A DNA stretch of 64,000 nucleotides from Rickettsia sp. MEAM1 (Bemisia tabaci) (GCF_002285905.1 NZ_CP016305.1:1302001-1366000), one strand, 5' to 3'; shown: positions 32,995 to 43,504, numbered from the stretch's first letter. The notes: a model not told the origin generated them from the sequence alone. A program made the numbers and translations.

Positions 32995-33855
32995 GGCACC
33001 GTCAAGTTAAGGGAGGTATAAATTAAGTATTGAGCAATTACAGGGAATGATTTATAGAATAGCAGTAACAATTTATCCTAGATTTTACCGCTATGCATAT
33101 TACTCAAGCCCCGAATAGACATCGTTTTCCAGCAAGCATTATTAGCCATACAGTATGGTTATATCATCGCTTTAATAATAGTTACCGAGATGTTCAAGAG
33201 CAGATGGCTTATCGAGGTATTATATTAAGTCATGAGACTGTAATGTTTTGGTGTTATAAGTTTGTAGTTTATTTTCAAGATGTTATTAGTAAGAGAGAGC
33301 GAAAGCCAACTGATAAATGGCATTTGGATGAGATGAATATCAAGATCAAAGGTGAAGTATTCATATTATGGAGAGCTGTTGACTCTGAGGGACATGAATT
33401 AGAAGTATTACTGCAGAAGCGTCGTAACAAGAAATCAGCTATTCGCTTTTTATCAAGATTATTGGGTCATTATCCATGTCCAAGGGTTATTGTGACTGAT
33501 AAGCTAAAAAGCTACATTAAACCAGTTAGGTATATGTGTCCTAGGACTAAGCATCGTACCGATAAAAGACTAAATAATCGGATTGAGAATGCCCATCAGC
33601 CAACTAGGAGAAAAGAGAAGATACTGATTAAATTTAAGCATCCTAATTCAGCACAATGTACATTATCACTGATGGGAAAAGTCAGAAATATATTTGCTGT
33701 AAATGTTGGAAGATATACTAAAACAGCATCTGAGCAAAGAATTGCATTTGCGTCCGCTAAATCCATTTGGGATGAAGCTACTCAAAGACTTCTTGCTGTC
33801 TGAAATCTAAAAATATAGTACTTTGTGACACTAATTTACTTAACTTGACGGTGCC
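32995..33855 (+). mobile_element. IS6-family element, copy 5
   Basis: Complete 861-bp copy. Flanks AATTCAAC and GGGCTAAG differ. It removed the 5' part of the gene at 32503-32994. Confidence 0.95.
33093..33803 (+). CDS. IS6-family transposase (copy 5)
   Basis: As at 13673-14383, with one change: Met replaces Arg51 in SHETVMFWCYKF. Catalytic residues are intact. Confidence 0.92.
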   Translation: MHITQAPNRHRFPASIISHTVWLYHRFNNSYRDVQEQMAYRGIILSHETVMFWCYKFVVYFQDVISKRERKPTDKWHLDEMNIKIKGEVFILWRAVDSEGHELEVLLQKRRNKKSAIRFLSRLLGHYPCPRVIVTDKLKSYIKPVRYMCPRTKHRTDKRLNNRIENAHQPTRRKEKILIKFKHPNSAQCTLSLMGKVRNIFAVNVGRYTKTASEQRIAFASAKSIWDEATQRLLAV

Positions 33856-33970
33856 GGGCTAAGTTAGGGCATATTAAATCAATATCTATTTAAACATTAT
33901 AATTAATAATAAATTGATTATTTCGCCAATATTCAATAAAATCCTGTTTTAAAATCAAATATAAAAAATA

Positions 33971-34969
33971 ATGCATAATACTGATGTTTTAATAATAGGG
34001 GCAGGTCCTGTTGGATTATTTGCTATTTTTCAAGCAGGAATGTTAGGAATGAAGTGCCATGTAATCGATGCACAAGAGGTTATAGGCGGTCAGTGTATTA
34101 CTCTATATCCTGAAAAGCCTATTTACGATATACCAGCCTACCCTAAAATTGCCGCAGCAGATCTAATAAAACAATTAGAATTGCAAGCAGCTCCGTTTAA
34201 TCCGGTTTATCACTTAAACCAACAAGCGGTAGAATTAAAAAAAGAAGGTGAATTTTTTGAAGTAAAAACCTCAAAAGATATTGTTATTAAAAGCAAAGTA
34301 ATCATTATTGCAGCTGGAGCTGGCTCATTTGGTCCTAATAAGCCTCCTCTTGCAAATATTGAAGAATTTGAGAATAAATCAGTTTTTTACTTTGTTAATA
34401 ACCGCAGTAAGTTTACAGGTAAAAATATAGTTATAGCAGGTGGCGGTGATTCTGCTGTTGATTGGGCTATTTCTCTTTCTGAAATTGCTAATAAAATATA
34501 TCTAGTTCACAGACGTGATAAATTTAGAGCAGCAAATGAGAATTTGAGACAATTAAAAGATATAGCAGAAAGTGGAAAAATTGAGTTAGTTACCAGCTAT
34601 CAACTAGATTCATTAGAGGAAAATAATAGCGAACTTCAATCAGTTATAGTTAGAGACTTACAAAATAATACACGTAAATTAGATGCTAATATATTATTAC
34701 CGTTTTTTGGTTTAAAGCAGGAACTAGGTAATTTAGTAAATTGGGGGCTTGATATAAAGCTTCATCATATTGAAGTTGATCCTGTACATTACCAAACTAA
34801 CATTCTAGGTATATATGCTATTGGTGACATTGCTCATTATAGCGGTAAGCTTAAACTAATTCTTACCGGTTTTGCTGAAGCAGCAAGCAGCCTTCATCAC
34901 GCTTATGGTAAAGTATTTGATGGCAAAGCTTTACATTTTGAATATTCTACTACTAAGTATACTCAATAA
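33971..34969 (+). CDS. Ferredoxin-NADP+ reductase, thioredoxin-reductase-like type
   Basis: The 332-residue flavoprotein has an FAD-binding [17 protein letters not shown] at 10-26, and [20 protein letters not shown], typical of the YumC-type FNR. An NAD(P)-binding [13 protein letters not shown] and the FAD-contacting [10 protein letters not shown] follow. It has no CxxC pair, so it is not a thioredoxin reductase. It shuttles electrons between NADPH and ferredoxin in the cytosol. Length fits the family. Confidence 0.9.
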   Translation: MHNTDVLIIGAGPVGLFAIFQAGMLGMKCHVIDAQEVIGGQCITLYPEKPIYDIPAYPKIAAADLIKQLELQAAPFNPVYHLNQQAVELKKEGEFFEVKTSKDIVIKSKVIIIAAGAGSFGPNKPPLANIEEFENKSVFYFVNNRSKFTGKNIVIAGGGDSAVDWAISLSEIANKIYLVHRRDKFRAANENLRQLKDIAESGKIELVTSYQLDSLEENNSELQSVIVRDLQNNTRKLDANILLPFFGLKQELGNLVNWGLDIKLHHIEVDPVHYQTNILGIYAIGDIAHYSGKLKLILTGFAEAASSLHHAYGKVFDGKALHFEYSTTKYTQ

Positions 34970-35054
34970 TAAATATTGTATGACTTAGAAAACATTCTAA
35001 ATATCACTATAGTGTTATGTAGCGTTATGTTTGCTTGCATGGAACGAAAAGCAT

Positions 35055-35180
35055 CTTATATGTCATTCCTGCGAAAGCAGGAATCCAGAAAAAAGTACAA
35101 ATATAGCAAGTTTCTAAAATTAAAAGCTCGATTTATCTCGCTTTATACTGGATTCCTGCTTTCGCAGGAATGACATATAA
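35055..35180. repeat. Pair of inverted RPEs between the reductase gene and folD
   Basis: TCATTCCTGCGAAAGCAGGA near 35061 and its complement near 35152-35175 can pair with each other as well as form local hairpins, giving a nested palindrome of about 120 bp. Confidence 0.65.
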
Positions 35181-35225
35181 CCCATATAACAACACTATAA
35201 ATAAGTTTCAGAGAGAAAAATAAAA

Positions 35226-36077
35226 GTGAATAACGTAATTGATGGTAAAGCTTTAGCAAATGAGATATTAAGTGAATTAAAGCATGAAGTTCAAAGGCTT
35301 AAGGATAAAACAGGAGAATCACCAAAACTAGCAATAGTCTTAGTTGGTGACAATCCTGCAAGTATTATTTATGTCAAAAATAAAATAAAACATGCTAATA
35401 AAATAGGTATTGATACGCTGTTATTAAATCTTTCTATTACTATAAAAACAGAAGATTTAATAGCAAAAATTAATGAATTAAATCTTGATCAAAATGTTTC
35501 AGGAATTATAGTTCAACTTCCTTTACCAGAATCTATAGACAAAAATAAAATCTTATCTGCCATCTTACATTCTAAAGATGTTGATGGTTTTCATCCTTTG
35601 AATGTTGGTTATTTACATAGCGGAATTGATAGCGGATTTGTACCCTGCACTGCTCTTGGTTGCCTTGAAGTAATTAAGAAACATGAACCGAATTTAAGCG
35701 GTAAAAACGCCGTAATTGTTGGACGCTCAAATATCGTTGGCAAACCTTTGAGTGCATTACTCTTAAAAGAGGATTGCAGTGTAACTATTTGCCACTCTAA
35801 ATCACAGAATTTAAGTTCTATTACCTCCAAAGCCGATATTGTTGTTGCGGCTATCGGCTCACCTCTAAAATTAACTTCTGAATATTTTAAACCAGATGCA
35901 TTAGTAATTGACGTAGGAATTAATAGAATCGGCGGTAATAAAATCGTTGGCGACGTCGATTTTGAAAATGTTAAATCTAAAGTCAAATATATTACCCCTG
36001 TCCCGGGCGGCATCGGTCCCATGACTATTGCTTTCTTACTTAAAAACACAGTACAGGCATTTAAGATATGTAACTAA
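35226..36077 (+). CDS. folD: Bifunctional methylenetetrahydrofolate dehydrogenase/cyclohydrolase
   Basis: The 283-residue protein starts with GTG ([20 protein letters not shown]). It carries the signature [20 protein letters not shown] with the catalytic lysine at about 53. [20 protein letters not shown] is the nucleotide-binding block, and [18 protein letters not shown] is the second signature. It interconverts 5,10-methylene-, methenyl- and 10-formyl-THF and feeds formyl-methionine synthesis. Length is normal. Confidence 0.95.
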   Translation: MNNVIDGKALANEILSELKHEVQRLKDKTGESPKLAIVLVGDNPASIIYVKNKIKHANKIGIDTLLLNLSITIKTEDLIAKINELNLDQNVSGIIVQLPLPESIDKNKILSAILHSKDVDGFHPLNVGYLHSGIDSGFVPCTALGCLEVIKKHEPNLSGKNAVIVGRSNIVGKPLSALLLKEDCSVTICHSKSQNLSSITSKADIVVAAIGSPLKLTSEYFKPDALVIDVGINRIGGNKIVGDVDFENVKSKVKYITPVPGGIGPMTIAFLLKNTVQAFKICN

Positions 36078-36094
36078 GAATATTGTTGGAAGTC

Positions 36095-36326
36095 TTCTAT
36101 GTTATTCCCGCATAAGGCTTACTTGCATAGATCGAGAGTCGTCTGAGCTATGCGAATGAAATGAGCGTGGCAATCCAAAAAAAATAATAAAAAATACTAA
36201 TTTTATTAGTATTTTTAACTGGATCTAATTCATAAATCAATAGTACCGGACAGTTATTAAAAAAGCCCCGTCATTGCGAGAAGAAACTTTAAGTTTCAGC
36301 GAAGCAATCTCAGGTGGCTTAACGAG
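36095..36326. repeat. RPE-containing spacer after folD
   Basis: Pieces of RPEs are visible (TTATTCCCGCATAAGGCTTA; GTCATTGCGAGAAGAAACTT near 36270). No gene is visible. Confidence 0.5.
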
Positions 36327-36329
36327 AGA

Positions 36330-36390
36330 GGGTGTCAGGAAGTTTGTGTAAGTTGTAAAAATAGTTAAGAATAAAAATAACATAAACAAC
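36330..36390 (+). mobile_element. IS256-A left-end fragment cut by IS6
   Basis: The 61 bp starting GGGTGTCAGGAAGTTTGTGT match the IS256-A left end up to AACATAAACAAC, where IS6 copy 6 begins. The remainder of this A copy has been deleted. Confidence 0.85.
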
Positions 36391-37251
36391 GGCACCGTCA
36401 AGTTAAGTAAATTAGTGTCACAAAGTACTATATTTTTAGATTTCAGACAGCAAGAAGTCTTTGAGTAGCTTCATCCCAAATGGATTTAGCGGACGCAAAT
36501 GCAATTCTTTGCTCAGATGCTGTTTTAGTATATCTTCCAACATTTACAGCAAATATATTTCTGACTTTTCCCATCAGTGATAATGTACATTGTGCTGAAT
36601 TAGGATGCTTAAATTTAATCAGTATCTTCTCTTTTCTCCTAGTTGGCTGATGGGCATTCTCAATCCGATTATTTAGTCTTTTATCGGTACGATGCTTAGT
36701 CCTAGGACACATATACCTAACTGGTTTAATGTAGCTTTTTAGCTTATCAGTCACAATAACCCTTGGACATGGATAATGACCCAATAATCTTGATAAAAAG
36801 CGAATAGTTGATTTCTTGTTACGACGCTTCTGCAGTAATACTTCTAATTCATGTCCCTCAGAGTCAACAGCTCTCCATAATATGAATACTTCACCTTTGA
36901 TCTTGATATTCATCTCATCCAAATGCCATTTATCAGTTGGCTTTCGCTCTCTCTTACTAATAACATCTTGAAAATAAACTACAAACTTATAACACCAAAA
37001 CCTTACAGTCTCATGACTTAATATAATACCTCGATAAGCCATCTGCTCTTGAACATCTCGGTAACTATTATTAAAGCGATGATATAACCATACTGTATGG
37101 CTAATAATGCTTGCTGGAAAACGATGTCTATTCGGGGCTTGAGTAATATGCATAGCGGTAAAATCTAGGATAAATTGTTACTGCTATTCTATAAATCATT
37201 CCCTGTAATTGCTCAATACTTAATTTATACCTCCCTTAACTTGACGGTGCC
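36391..37251 (-). mobile_element. IS6-family element, copy 6
   Basis: Complete 861-bp copy. Its left flank is IS256-A and its right flank is the interior of another IS6 copy in the opposite orientation. Confidence 0.95.
36443..37153 (-). CDS. IS6-family transposase (copy 6)
   Basis: As at 13673-14383, with one change: Thr for Ala116 in NKKSTIRFL. Intact. Confidence 0.92.
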   Translation of the reverse strand: MHITQAPNRHRFPASIISHTVWLYHRFNNSYRDVQEQMAYRGIILSHETVRFWCYKFVVYFQDVISKRERKPTDKWHLDEMNIKIKGEVFILWRAVDSEGHELEVLLQKRRNKKSTIRFLSRLLGHYPCPRVIVTDKLKSYIKPVRYMCPRTKHRTDKRLNNRIENAHQPTRRKEKILIKFKHPNSAQCTLSLMGKVRNIFAVNVGRYTKTASEQRIAFASAKSIWDEATQRLLAV

Positions 37252-37402
37252 GTTGGAAGATATACTAAAACAGCATCTGAGCAAAGAATTGCATTTGCGT
37301 CCGCTAAATCCATTTGGGATGAAGCTACTCAAAGACTTCTTGCTGTCTGAAATCTAAAAATATAGTACTTTGTGACACTAATTTACTTAACTTGACGGTG
37401 CC
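37252..37402 (+). mobile_element. 3' fragment of an IS6 element, inverted against copy 6
   Basis: 151 bp, from GTTGGAAGATATACT to the terminal repeat CTTAACTTGACGGTGCC, encode the last 31 transposase residues. It abuts the full copy 6 without spacer. Such a structure fits an IS6 copy inserting into or recombining with another. Confidence 0.9.
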
Positions 37403-37498
37403 CTTATAACTAAGTATGGAATTTTTTGATAATGCTCGCTCAGCGAGTAACATTTCTAGGAATTGTGAAATAAATTCCATAAAATTTTTAATTTTAGA

Positions 37499-37573
37499 TG
37501 GAGGCTAGGGTCGGAATCGAACCGACGAATAGAGGATTTGCAGTCCACGGCATTACCACTTTGCTACCCAGCC
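37499..37573 (-). tRNA. tRNA-Cys (GCA)
   Basis: The minus strand reads GGCTGGGTAGCAAAGTGG... with acceptor GGCTGGG/CCTAGCC, loop CTGCAAA (GCA) and an encoded CCA. One T-T mismatch lies in the anticodon stem (GTGGA/TCCTC). Confidence 0.92.
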
Positions 37574-37584
37574 AATATTATTAA

Positions 37585-37705
37585 TGTCATCCACGCATGG
37601 CATTGTTGCGTGATCATTTTCCTCTGTCATCCCGTGGACAAGCCACGGGATGACACCGATCACGTTTTTCGATTTACGCAACAATTCCTACACGGGATGA
37701 CAGGA
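37585..37705. repeat. RPEs between tRNA-Cys and recG
   Basis: A TCATCCCGTGGACAAGCCAC hairpin near 37628 and flanking pieces (CATTGTTGCGTGATC) form a larger imperfect palindrome with GATCACG...CGCAACAAT to about 37684. Confidence 0.6.
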
Positions 37706-37759
37706 TTAAATAACAAATCGCATATTACCAATAATAAAGAAAAAAAGCAAATAATATAT

Positions 37760-40003
37760 TTACACAAACTCGCTAATCTGTGATTTTGCAAATAGTTTAA
37801 TTTGGAAATCAATAAACTCTGCATTACCATTTGCACCTATTTCAGCAAACTTATTAGCTTTAAGTAACAGGTCATAATCTCTTGCTAAATCAGCAAAGAA
37901 AAAATCCATCTCACCGCTTTGCTTTACACCTAGAATCTCACCACTACCCCTTAGTTTTAAATCCTGCTCGGCAATATAAAATCCATCATTAGTTTGCTTC
38001 ATTATCTCAAATCTACCACGCCCAACTTTACCAAGTCTTTTAGGGTTATATAGCAATATACAATATGATTGTAAACTACCACGCCCTACTCTACCTCTCA
38101 ACTGATGGAGCTGAGCAAGCCCGAAACGCTCGGCATTTTCGATAATAATTAATGTTGCTTCAGGCACGTCTATCCCGACCTCAATAACAGTTGTTGCAAC
38201 TAATATCTTAATTTTACCATCCTTAAATTGCTTCATTATAGCATCTTTCTGCTCATTTTTCATCTTACCATGGATAATACCAGTACACCCCTTATAAATA
38301 TTCTCAATCGAATTAAAACGATTCATTACATCCATTAATAGGCTGTCCTCTTCCTCTGATGTCATCCCGTGGCTTGTACACGGGATCCAGTCAAAATTAT
38401 TAGCATTATCAGTTGTTTTTTGGATATTGCGGTCGAGCTGCGGTATGACATCGGAGGTTTTTGCCTGCTCTATCAATGGACATATCCAATATATTCGCTC
38501 GCCTGCAACAAGCTTCTTATTTATTGCTTCTAAAATATGTTCGATTTTATTGATAGACATAGTATTTGTTGCAATAGGCACACGATTTTTTGGCTTTCCT
38601 TGGAACTTAGATATAGTCATATCCCCAAACATAGTAAGGGCAAGGCTTCTTGGAATCGGTGTTGCGGTCATAACTAAAACATCGGGATTTTTACCTTTAT
38701 TTATTAGATCAAGTCTTTGCTGCACGCCAAATCTATGCTGCTCATCTATCACTATATAACCAAGTTTCTTAAAACTTACCTTTTCCTGAAATAAAGCATG
38801 AGTACCAATTAATATATCAATTTTACCATTTTCAAGTTGCATCATAATATTTTTTCTAGCCGAACCAAGTATTTTACCAGTAAGTAATCCAATTTTTATA
38901 TCGGTATTTTTCAAAGCTCTAATAAAAAACTCATAATGCTGATTGGCAAGTAAGTCAGTCGGTGCCATTAATGTTGCCTGAAACCCTGAAACTGCTACAT
39001 TCGTCATGGTAAGCAGTGCTACTAAAGTTTTACCTGATCCAACATCACCTTGTAGTAATCTCATCATCTCAATGCCGCTAGCCTGATCTTTCTCTATCTC
39101 TTCTATTACTTGCTGCTGATAAGAAGTTAACTCAAACCCTAGGCTATTTAATATATTAGCTTGAACCTGCTCCGCTTTAGGGTAAATATTACCATGCTTT
39201 CCTGCTATTTGCGTGCGGGCTTTAAATAAAGATATCTGGTTAGCGATGAGTTCTTTAGCGGCTAGATTACTCTTTATGTCATCCCTACTTCCTTTTATGT
39301 CATTCCCGCGTAGGCGGAAATCCAGTACTTTTCTTTCTAGATCCCCGCTTTCGCGGGGATGACACTGAGAGCCACGGGATGACAAATCCTTGCAATGACG
39401 AAGAGCATGCAACGCCTTTACACTCTCCAACACCTCCTCTAAATACTCCTTTATCCCCTTATTTTCTAAACTTTTACATTTCTCTTCAAACATATCTATT
39501 GCTTTTATGATATATGAATATAATTGCTTGTTACTAATTAAGTATGTCAAAGAATAAATAGGCTCTAGTTCCTTTGTAAGCTTAGGATTAACGATAAATT
39601 CAGGATGAGAAATTTGTAAGTGATGATCAAAAAACTGTACCTTACCACTGATAATATGCTTAGTTCCAACTTTCAGTTTATTAAAAATAAATGGTGGTGG
39701 TTTATGAAAAAATACTAATAGCAATGAACCAGTATCATTACTTGCTGTAATTCTTAGAGGTTGATGGCTTTTATTCGGTAGATTAACGCTTTCAATTATT
39801 ACTTCTACTTGAATTAAATCTCCCTCTCTAACCTCTGTTAGATTAGGTGATAATGTTTTTGTTTGATAAGAAACAGGGGAATAAAATAGCAAATCACGAA
39901 TATTACTAATACCAAGCCTTTTAAGGGCAGCTATAGTATCTTCACGAATATTAATAAAAGCTTTGATAGAGGAAAATAAAAATTTCTCTAGAATAGTTAG
40001 CAT
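37760..40003 (-). CDS. recG: ATP-dependent DNA helicase RecG with in-frame RPE insertions
   Basis: RecG remodels stalled replication forks and Holliday junctions. The wedge/OB domain is N-terminal (about 60-145). Helicase motifs are Walker A QGDVGSGKT (318-326), DEQH at 420-423 (IDEQHRFGVQQR), TATPIPRSL (446-454) and QLRGRVGRG near the end. At 747 residues it is about 50 longer than E. coli RecG. The excess maps to RPE-like peptides: about 206-240 (SSRGSQCHPRESGDL, LDFRLRGNDIKGS) and about 517-550 (TSDVIPQLDRNIQ, FDWIPCTSHGMTSE). The frame is uninterrupted, so the protein is probably made. Confidence 0.93.
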   Translation of the reverse strand: MLTILEKFLFSSIKAFINIREDTIAALKRLGISNIRDLLFYSPVSYQTKTLSPNLTEVREGDLIQVEVIIESVNLPNKSHQPLRITASNDTGSLLLVFFHKPPPFIFNKLKVGTKHIISGKVQFFDHHLQISHPEFIVNPKLTKELEPIYSLTYLISNKQLYSYIIKAIDMFEEKCKSLENKGIKEYLEEVLESVKALHALRHCKDLSSRGSQCHPRESGDLERKVLDFRLRGNDIKGSRDDIKSNLAAKELIANQISLFKARTQIAGKHGNIYPKAEQVQANILNSLGFELTSYQQQVIEEIEKDQASGIEMMRLLQGDVGSGKTLVALLTMTNVAVSGFQATLMAPTDLLANQHYEFFIRALKNTDIKIGLLTGKILGSARKNIMMQLENGKIDILIGTHALFQEKVSFKKLGYIVIDEQHRFGVQQRLDLINKGKNPDVLVMTATPIPRSLALTMFGDMTISKFQGKPKNRVPIATNTMSINKIEHILEAINKKLVAGERIYWICPLIEQAKTSDVIPQLDRNIQKTTDNANNFDWIPCTSHGMTSEEEDSLLMDVMNRFNSIENIYKGCTGIIHGKMKNEQKDAIMKQFKDGKIKILVATTVIEVGIDVPEATLIIIENAERFGLAQLHQLRGRVGRGSLQSYCILLYNPKRLGKVGRGRFEIMKQTNDGFYIAEQDLKLRGSGEILGVKQSGEMDFFFADLARDYDLLLKANKFAEIGANGNAEFIDFQIKLFAKSQISEFV

Positions 40004-40078
40004 ATATAATTATATATTATTATTTAATATTATGATTATATATACACTTAAGAATAATAAAAAATAATTATTTAATTT

Positions 40079-40114
40079 GTACCAGAGATGGAAACAGCTT
40101 TTCATCTCTGGTAC
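40079..40114. terminator. Bidirectional hairpin terminator
   Basis: GTACCAGAGATG and CATCTCTGGTAC form a perfect 12-bp stem with a 12-nt loop in the spacer between the HExxH gene stop (40130) and the recG start (40003). T/A-rich runs flank both sides. It would end transcription of the HExxH gene before recG. Confidence 0.65.
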
Positions 40115-40623
40115 TCATTATTTTAAGGCTTATAAATCCAGTTTTAGACCCGCTTTAATTATAGCTGAAGATTTTAAAGGCATACCCTCTATAAATCCTG
40201 CTGTTTTATAACCACCTGAACCAACTATTTTAAATGTATCATTTAAGCTAAGTTCAAAATTAACAGCTCCAAAGCCACCTTTTTTACATTTTTCCTTTAA
40301 AGGAGTAGCAGTTAGCATTTTAGGCTGGTTCCAATAAGCAGCTTCTAAACCTAAAGAAATAAAATCAAATTTTGCTAAGTTATTTGCCTTAATTCCAACA
40401 CCATAAGACTTAAATTTTTGATTTTTTCCATAGTTAATATTAAGTTGTATATATTTATCATCAATAACAAAATGATTAACTAAACCACACTCTAAACCAT
40501 ATGGAGCAAGTATAGCTCTGGTAGCTGGTAAATATTTTACTCTTCCTAAATTAATCATTGGAATATTATCAAGATTAGTATTCATTACAAATGAATAAGC
40601 AGAATAGAATAAAAATGGATCAA

Positions 40624-41184
40624 CTAAACAACCCTCAGCTATAAGCTGAGGGGTTATAAAGTGGAATCGATTAGAAATCGATCATCATTCACAGGTTCAC
40701 CTTCCTGTTCATCAATATAGTGCTGTATCATTTCATCAGTTATATTACCTGAACTGACTGCCATATAGCCCCTAGCCCACAAATGATTGCCCCAAAATTG
40801 TTTTCGTAAATGAGTAAATTCTTGCAATAAAATTCTTGAGCTAATGCCTTTTAAATACTGTACTAACTTGCTAAGAGATATTTGCGGCTTATATGAGATA
40901 AACATATGTACGTGATCACATGATATTTTCCCTGAAATTATATGTACTTCATGTTCCATACAAATCTGCCTCAGTAAATCTCTAGTCCTTTCCGATACTT
41001 TGCCTATCAATATTCTCTTCCTATATTTTGGTATCCATATAAGATGCACTTTTAAATCATACTGACTATGACTATTCTTTCTATAACTTCTCATATTTCT
41101 TGATATAAATTCATTGCTAAAGCAATTTCATTATATCTTCCCTTCGCCTAAAGGCGAGGGATTTTTGATCCCCGAAGGGGGACA
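40624..41184 (-). mobile_element. Complete IS200/IS605-type element (561 bp)
   Basis: Inserted at TTAA^TT within the HExxH gene. The same ends and hairpins are present as in the copy at 31629-32189, in the opposite orientation. There is no target duplication. Confidence 0.93.
40654..41094 (-). CDS. tnpA: IS200-type HUH transposase TnpA
   Basis: Same 146-residue protein as at 31719-32159, with HUH motif (DHVHMF) and Tyr126 present. The seven-codon leader overlapping the ATG is also present. Confidence 0.93.
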   Translation of the reverse strand: MRSYRKNSHSQYDLKVHLIWIPKYRKRILIGKVSERTRDLLRQICMEHEVHIISGKISCDHVHMFISYKPQISLSKLVQYLKGISSRILLQEFTHLRKQFWGNHLWARGYMAVSSGNITDEMIQHYIDEQEGEPVNDDRFLIDSTL

Positions 41185-42025
41185 TTAAATCTAAATAAGC
41201 ATAAGAACGCATTTTGCTTTTGGTAATATAATTATTACCATATATACTATTCATCAGTTTTGTATAAGCATTAATATCATTGTCCTTTTTATCAGTTTCA
41301 TTAAAATTAGTGTCAAAAATATAAGTTGCTTGATCTAATCTTGCTATAAAATAACCTATACCATAAGTAGGGTTAATTTTATTATTGTTCATATATCTAT
41401 CTTTAATGTTTTCAGATAATAGATAACTTGCTTGCATTCCCCCAACATCTATAGCTGCTTTTTTATGAACCTGTAAAGAATCAAAATCTTTAGCTCTAAA
41501 ATAAGTCGTACCGCTGAAAGGATCAACTTCATATTTAGTTACTTTTATGTCAAACTCTCTTGCTCTAGCTCCATGCCCACCTATTTCATGATTAGCAACC
41601 ATACTCCATGAAGCAGCAGTAAATCTTGTTACATAGCTTAAAATATTCATAGCTATATTATCAGAATTAGCAAATATAGCATCGTCTAACGCACGATATC
41701 CTTCGAGCAATGACATAGCAGCATTACTACTTGATATAGAAGACATATCTTTATCATAAGTTACTACATAACTATATCCTTTTTTGGATGAGGTATTATC
41801 TATGCTTGATGCAGTTGCTGCTACTGACAAAATGCATGTAGCAAAGGCTAAACTTAATTTACTTATTTTCATAATTATTAATATTTGTTAATTTATCAGA
41901 AAGGCATTATATATTTATAAAATTAACAAGTAAATTTTTTAATAAGTTAAAGTTGTTAATATTCTTGACTTATTGTGAAAATCCCCATAATTTCTTAATA
42001 GTAAGTATTAAATAATAAAAAATTT

Positions 42026-42724
42026 ATGAACAAAATCTATCCTTCAGCTGAAGCAGCCCTTGAAGGATTACTTTATGACGGCATGACTATCATGTCGGGC
42101 GGATTCGGTCTATGCGGTATCCCTGAAAATCTAATCAATGCTCTACTTAAGAGCAACGTCCAGAATCTCACTATTATTAGCAATAATTGCGGTGTTGATA
42201 ATTTCGGTCTTGGTTTACTTCTTCAAACTAAACAAATCAAAAAAATGATCTCTTCTTATGTAGGGGAAAATAAAATTTTTGAACAACAATATCTTGATAA
42301 AGTATTAGAGCTTGAATTAAATCCACAAGGAACTCTTGCCGAGCGAATTAGAGCTGCTTGTGCTGGGATTCCCGCTTTCTATACTAAAACCGGTATAGGT
42401 ACGATCGTAGAAGAAAATAAAGAAACTAAAGAATTTAACGGCGAAAAATATATAATGGATACAGCATTACAGGCTGATCTTGCTATTATTAAAGGCTATA
42501 AAGCTGATAAAAGCGGTAATGTTATTTATAATAAAACCGCTAGAAACTTCAACGCTGTAATGGCAGGTGCGGCAAAAGTCACCGTTTGCGAAGTAGAAGA
42601 AATAGTTGAAGTTGGTGAACTTAATCCTGATGATATTCACACTCCTAATATTTTTGTGCATAGGCTAATAGTCGGTGAAAAATACGAAAAACGCATTGAG
42701 CAACTAACAACAAGAGCAAAATAA
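42026..42724 (+). CDS. scoA: 3-oxoacid CoA-transferase subunit A
   Basis: The 232-residue protein has the subunit A signature [19 protein letters not shown] and the conserved [40 protein letters not shown] follows. It pairs with ScoB to exchange CoA between succinyl-CoA and acetoacetate or similar acids. The stop is directly followed by the scoB start (TAAATG), so the two are translationally coupled. Confidence 0.94.
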   Translation: MNKIYPSAEAALEGLLYDGMTIMSGGFGLCGIPENLINALLKSNVQNLTIISNNCGVDNFGLGLLLQTKQIKKMISSYVGENKIFEQQYLDKVLELELNPQGTLAERIRAACAGIPAFYTKTGIGTIVEENKETKEFNGEKYIMDTALQADLAIIKGYKADKSGNVIYNKTARNFNAVMAGAAKVTVCEVEEIVEVGELNPDDIHTPNIFVHRLIVGEKYEKRIEQLTTRAK

Positions 42725-43363
42725 ATGGCTTGGAGCAAAGAACAAATTTATCAAATAACAGCAGAGCTTGAACTTACAGACGGCTTATATGTTAATCTTG
42801 GTATAGGTATGCCAACTAACGTGGCAAACTATATCCCTAAAGGCGTAACTATAACGCTTCATAGCGAAAACGGTATGCTTGGGATGGGACCTTTTCCTTA
42901 TCTAGGTGATGAGGATCCTGACTTAATTAATGCCGGCAAGCAGACTATAACGGCTTTGCCAGAAAGTAGTTATTTTGACAGTAGTTTTTCTTTCGGGATG
43001 ATTAGAGGTGGGCATATTGATCTGACTATTTTAGGAGCTATGCAAGTTTCAGAAAAAGGCGACCTTGCTAATTGGACTATTCCAGGTAAGATGGTTAAAG
43101 GCATGGGCGGAGCTATGGATTTGGTCGCCAACACCAAACGAGTAGTTGTTATAATGGAACATAATGCCAAAGATGGCGGTGCTAAATTATTAAAAGAATG
43201 TAACTTTCCGTTAACAGGTGCTAAAGTAGTTAATAGAGTAATTACCGACCTTGGAATTTTTGATATTGATAAAGATAAGATGATACTCTCTAAAAAAGCC
43301 GAAGACGTTACTGTTGAAGAAATAAAATCCAAAACAGAAGCTGAATTTGTAGTGAATTTATAG
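42725..43363 (+). CDS. scoB: 3-oxoacid CoA-transferase subunit B
   Basis: The 212-residue protein starts MAWSKEQIYQITAELELTDG and has the catalytic glutamate Glu48 in the HSENGMLGMGPFP signature, where the enzyme-CoA thioester forms. GGHIDLTILGAMQVSEKGDL is the second conserved block. It is the second gene of the scoAB operon, which probably supplies or uses acetoacetyl-CoA in rickettsial carbon metabolism. Confidence 0.94.
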   Translation: MAWSKEQIYQITAELELTDGLYVNLGIGMPTNVANYIPKGVTITLHSENGMLGMGPFPYLGDEDPDLINAGKQTITALPESSYFDSSFSFGMIRGGHIDLTILGAMQVSEKGDLANWTIPGKMVKGMGGAMDLVANTKRVVVIMEHNAKDGGAKLLKECNFPLTGAKVVNRVITDLGIFDIDKDKMILSKKAEDVTVEEIKSKTEAEFVVNL

Positions 43364-43394
43364 AACGTCCGTTGTTACCCCGTGGCTTGTTGCA

Positions 43395-43504
43395 TGGGTC
43401 AGGGAGCGTTTTAGGTGTCATTCCCGCGTAGGCGGGAATCCAGAAAAAATTATAAATACAGCAAATTTTTAAAACTAAAAGCTCGATTTATGCTGGATTC
43501 TCGC
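43395..43504. repeat. RPE downstream of scoB
   Basis: A TCATTCCCGCGTAGGCGGGA hairpin near 43419 and a partial complement (TGCTGGATTCTCGC) that is cut by IS6 copy 7 at 43505. Confidence 0.6.

Larger units (their letters stand above)
40130..41872 (-). pseudogene. Secreted HExxH protein gene split by IS200
   Basis: The ATG at 41872 gives MKISKLSLAFATCILSVAAT, a clear signal peptide. A metalloprotease-type HEIGGH (NHEIGGHGARAREF, about residues 94-99) lies in the N-terminal half. At 41185 the frame enters the IS200 element. Removing 40624-41184 restores the frame exactly (YAYLDL-IDPFLFYSAYSFVMNT) to the stop at 40130, giving an intact protein of about 393 residues. The C-terminal half (GLEAAYWNQPKML, FELSLNDTFKIVGSGGYK) looks like membrane beta strands. 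The N-terminal piece alone now ends with IS-encoded MSPFGDQKSLAF. Family not named. Confidence 0.75.

Noticed and set aside
34976..35173. 65-codon frame between the ferredoxin reductase gene and folD
   Set aside because: Most of it is RPE sequence (SYMSFLRKQESRKK...); no ribosome-binding site.
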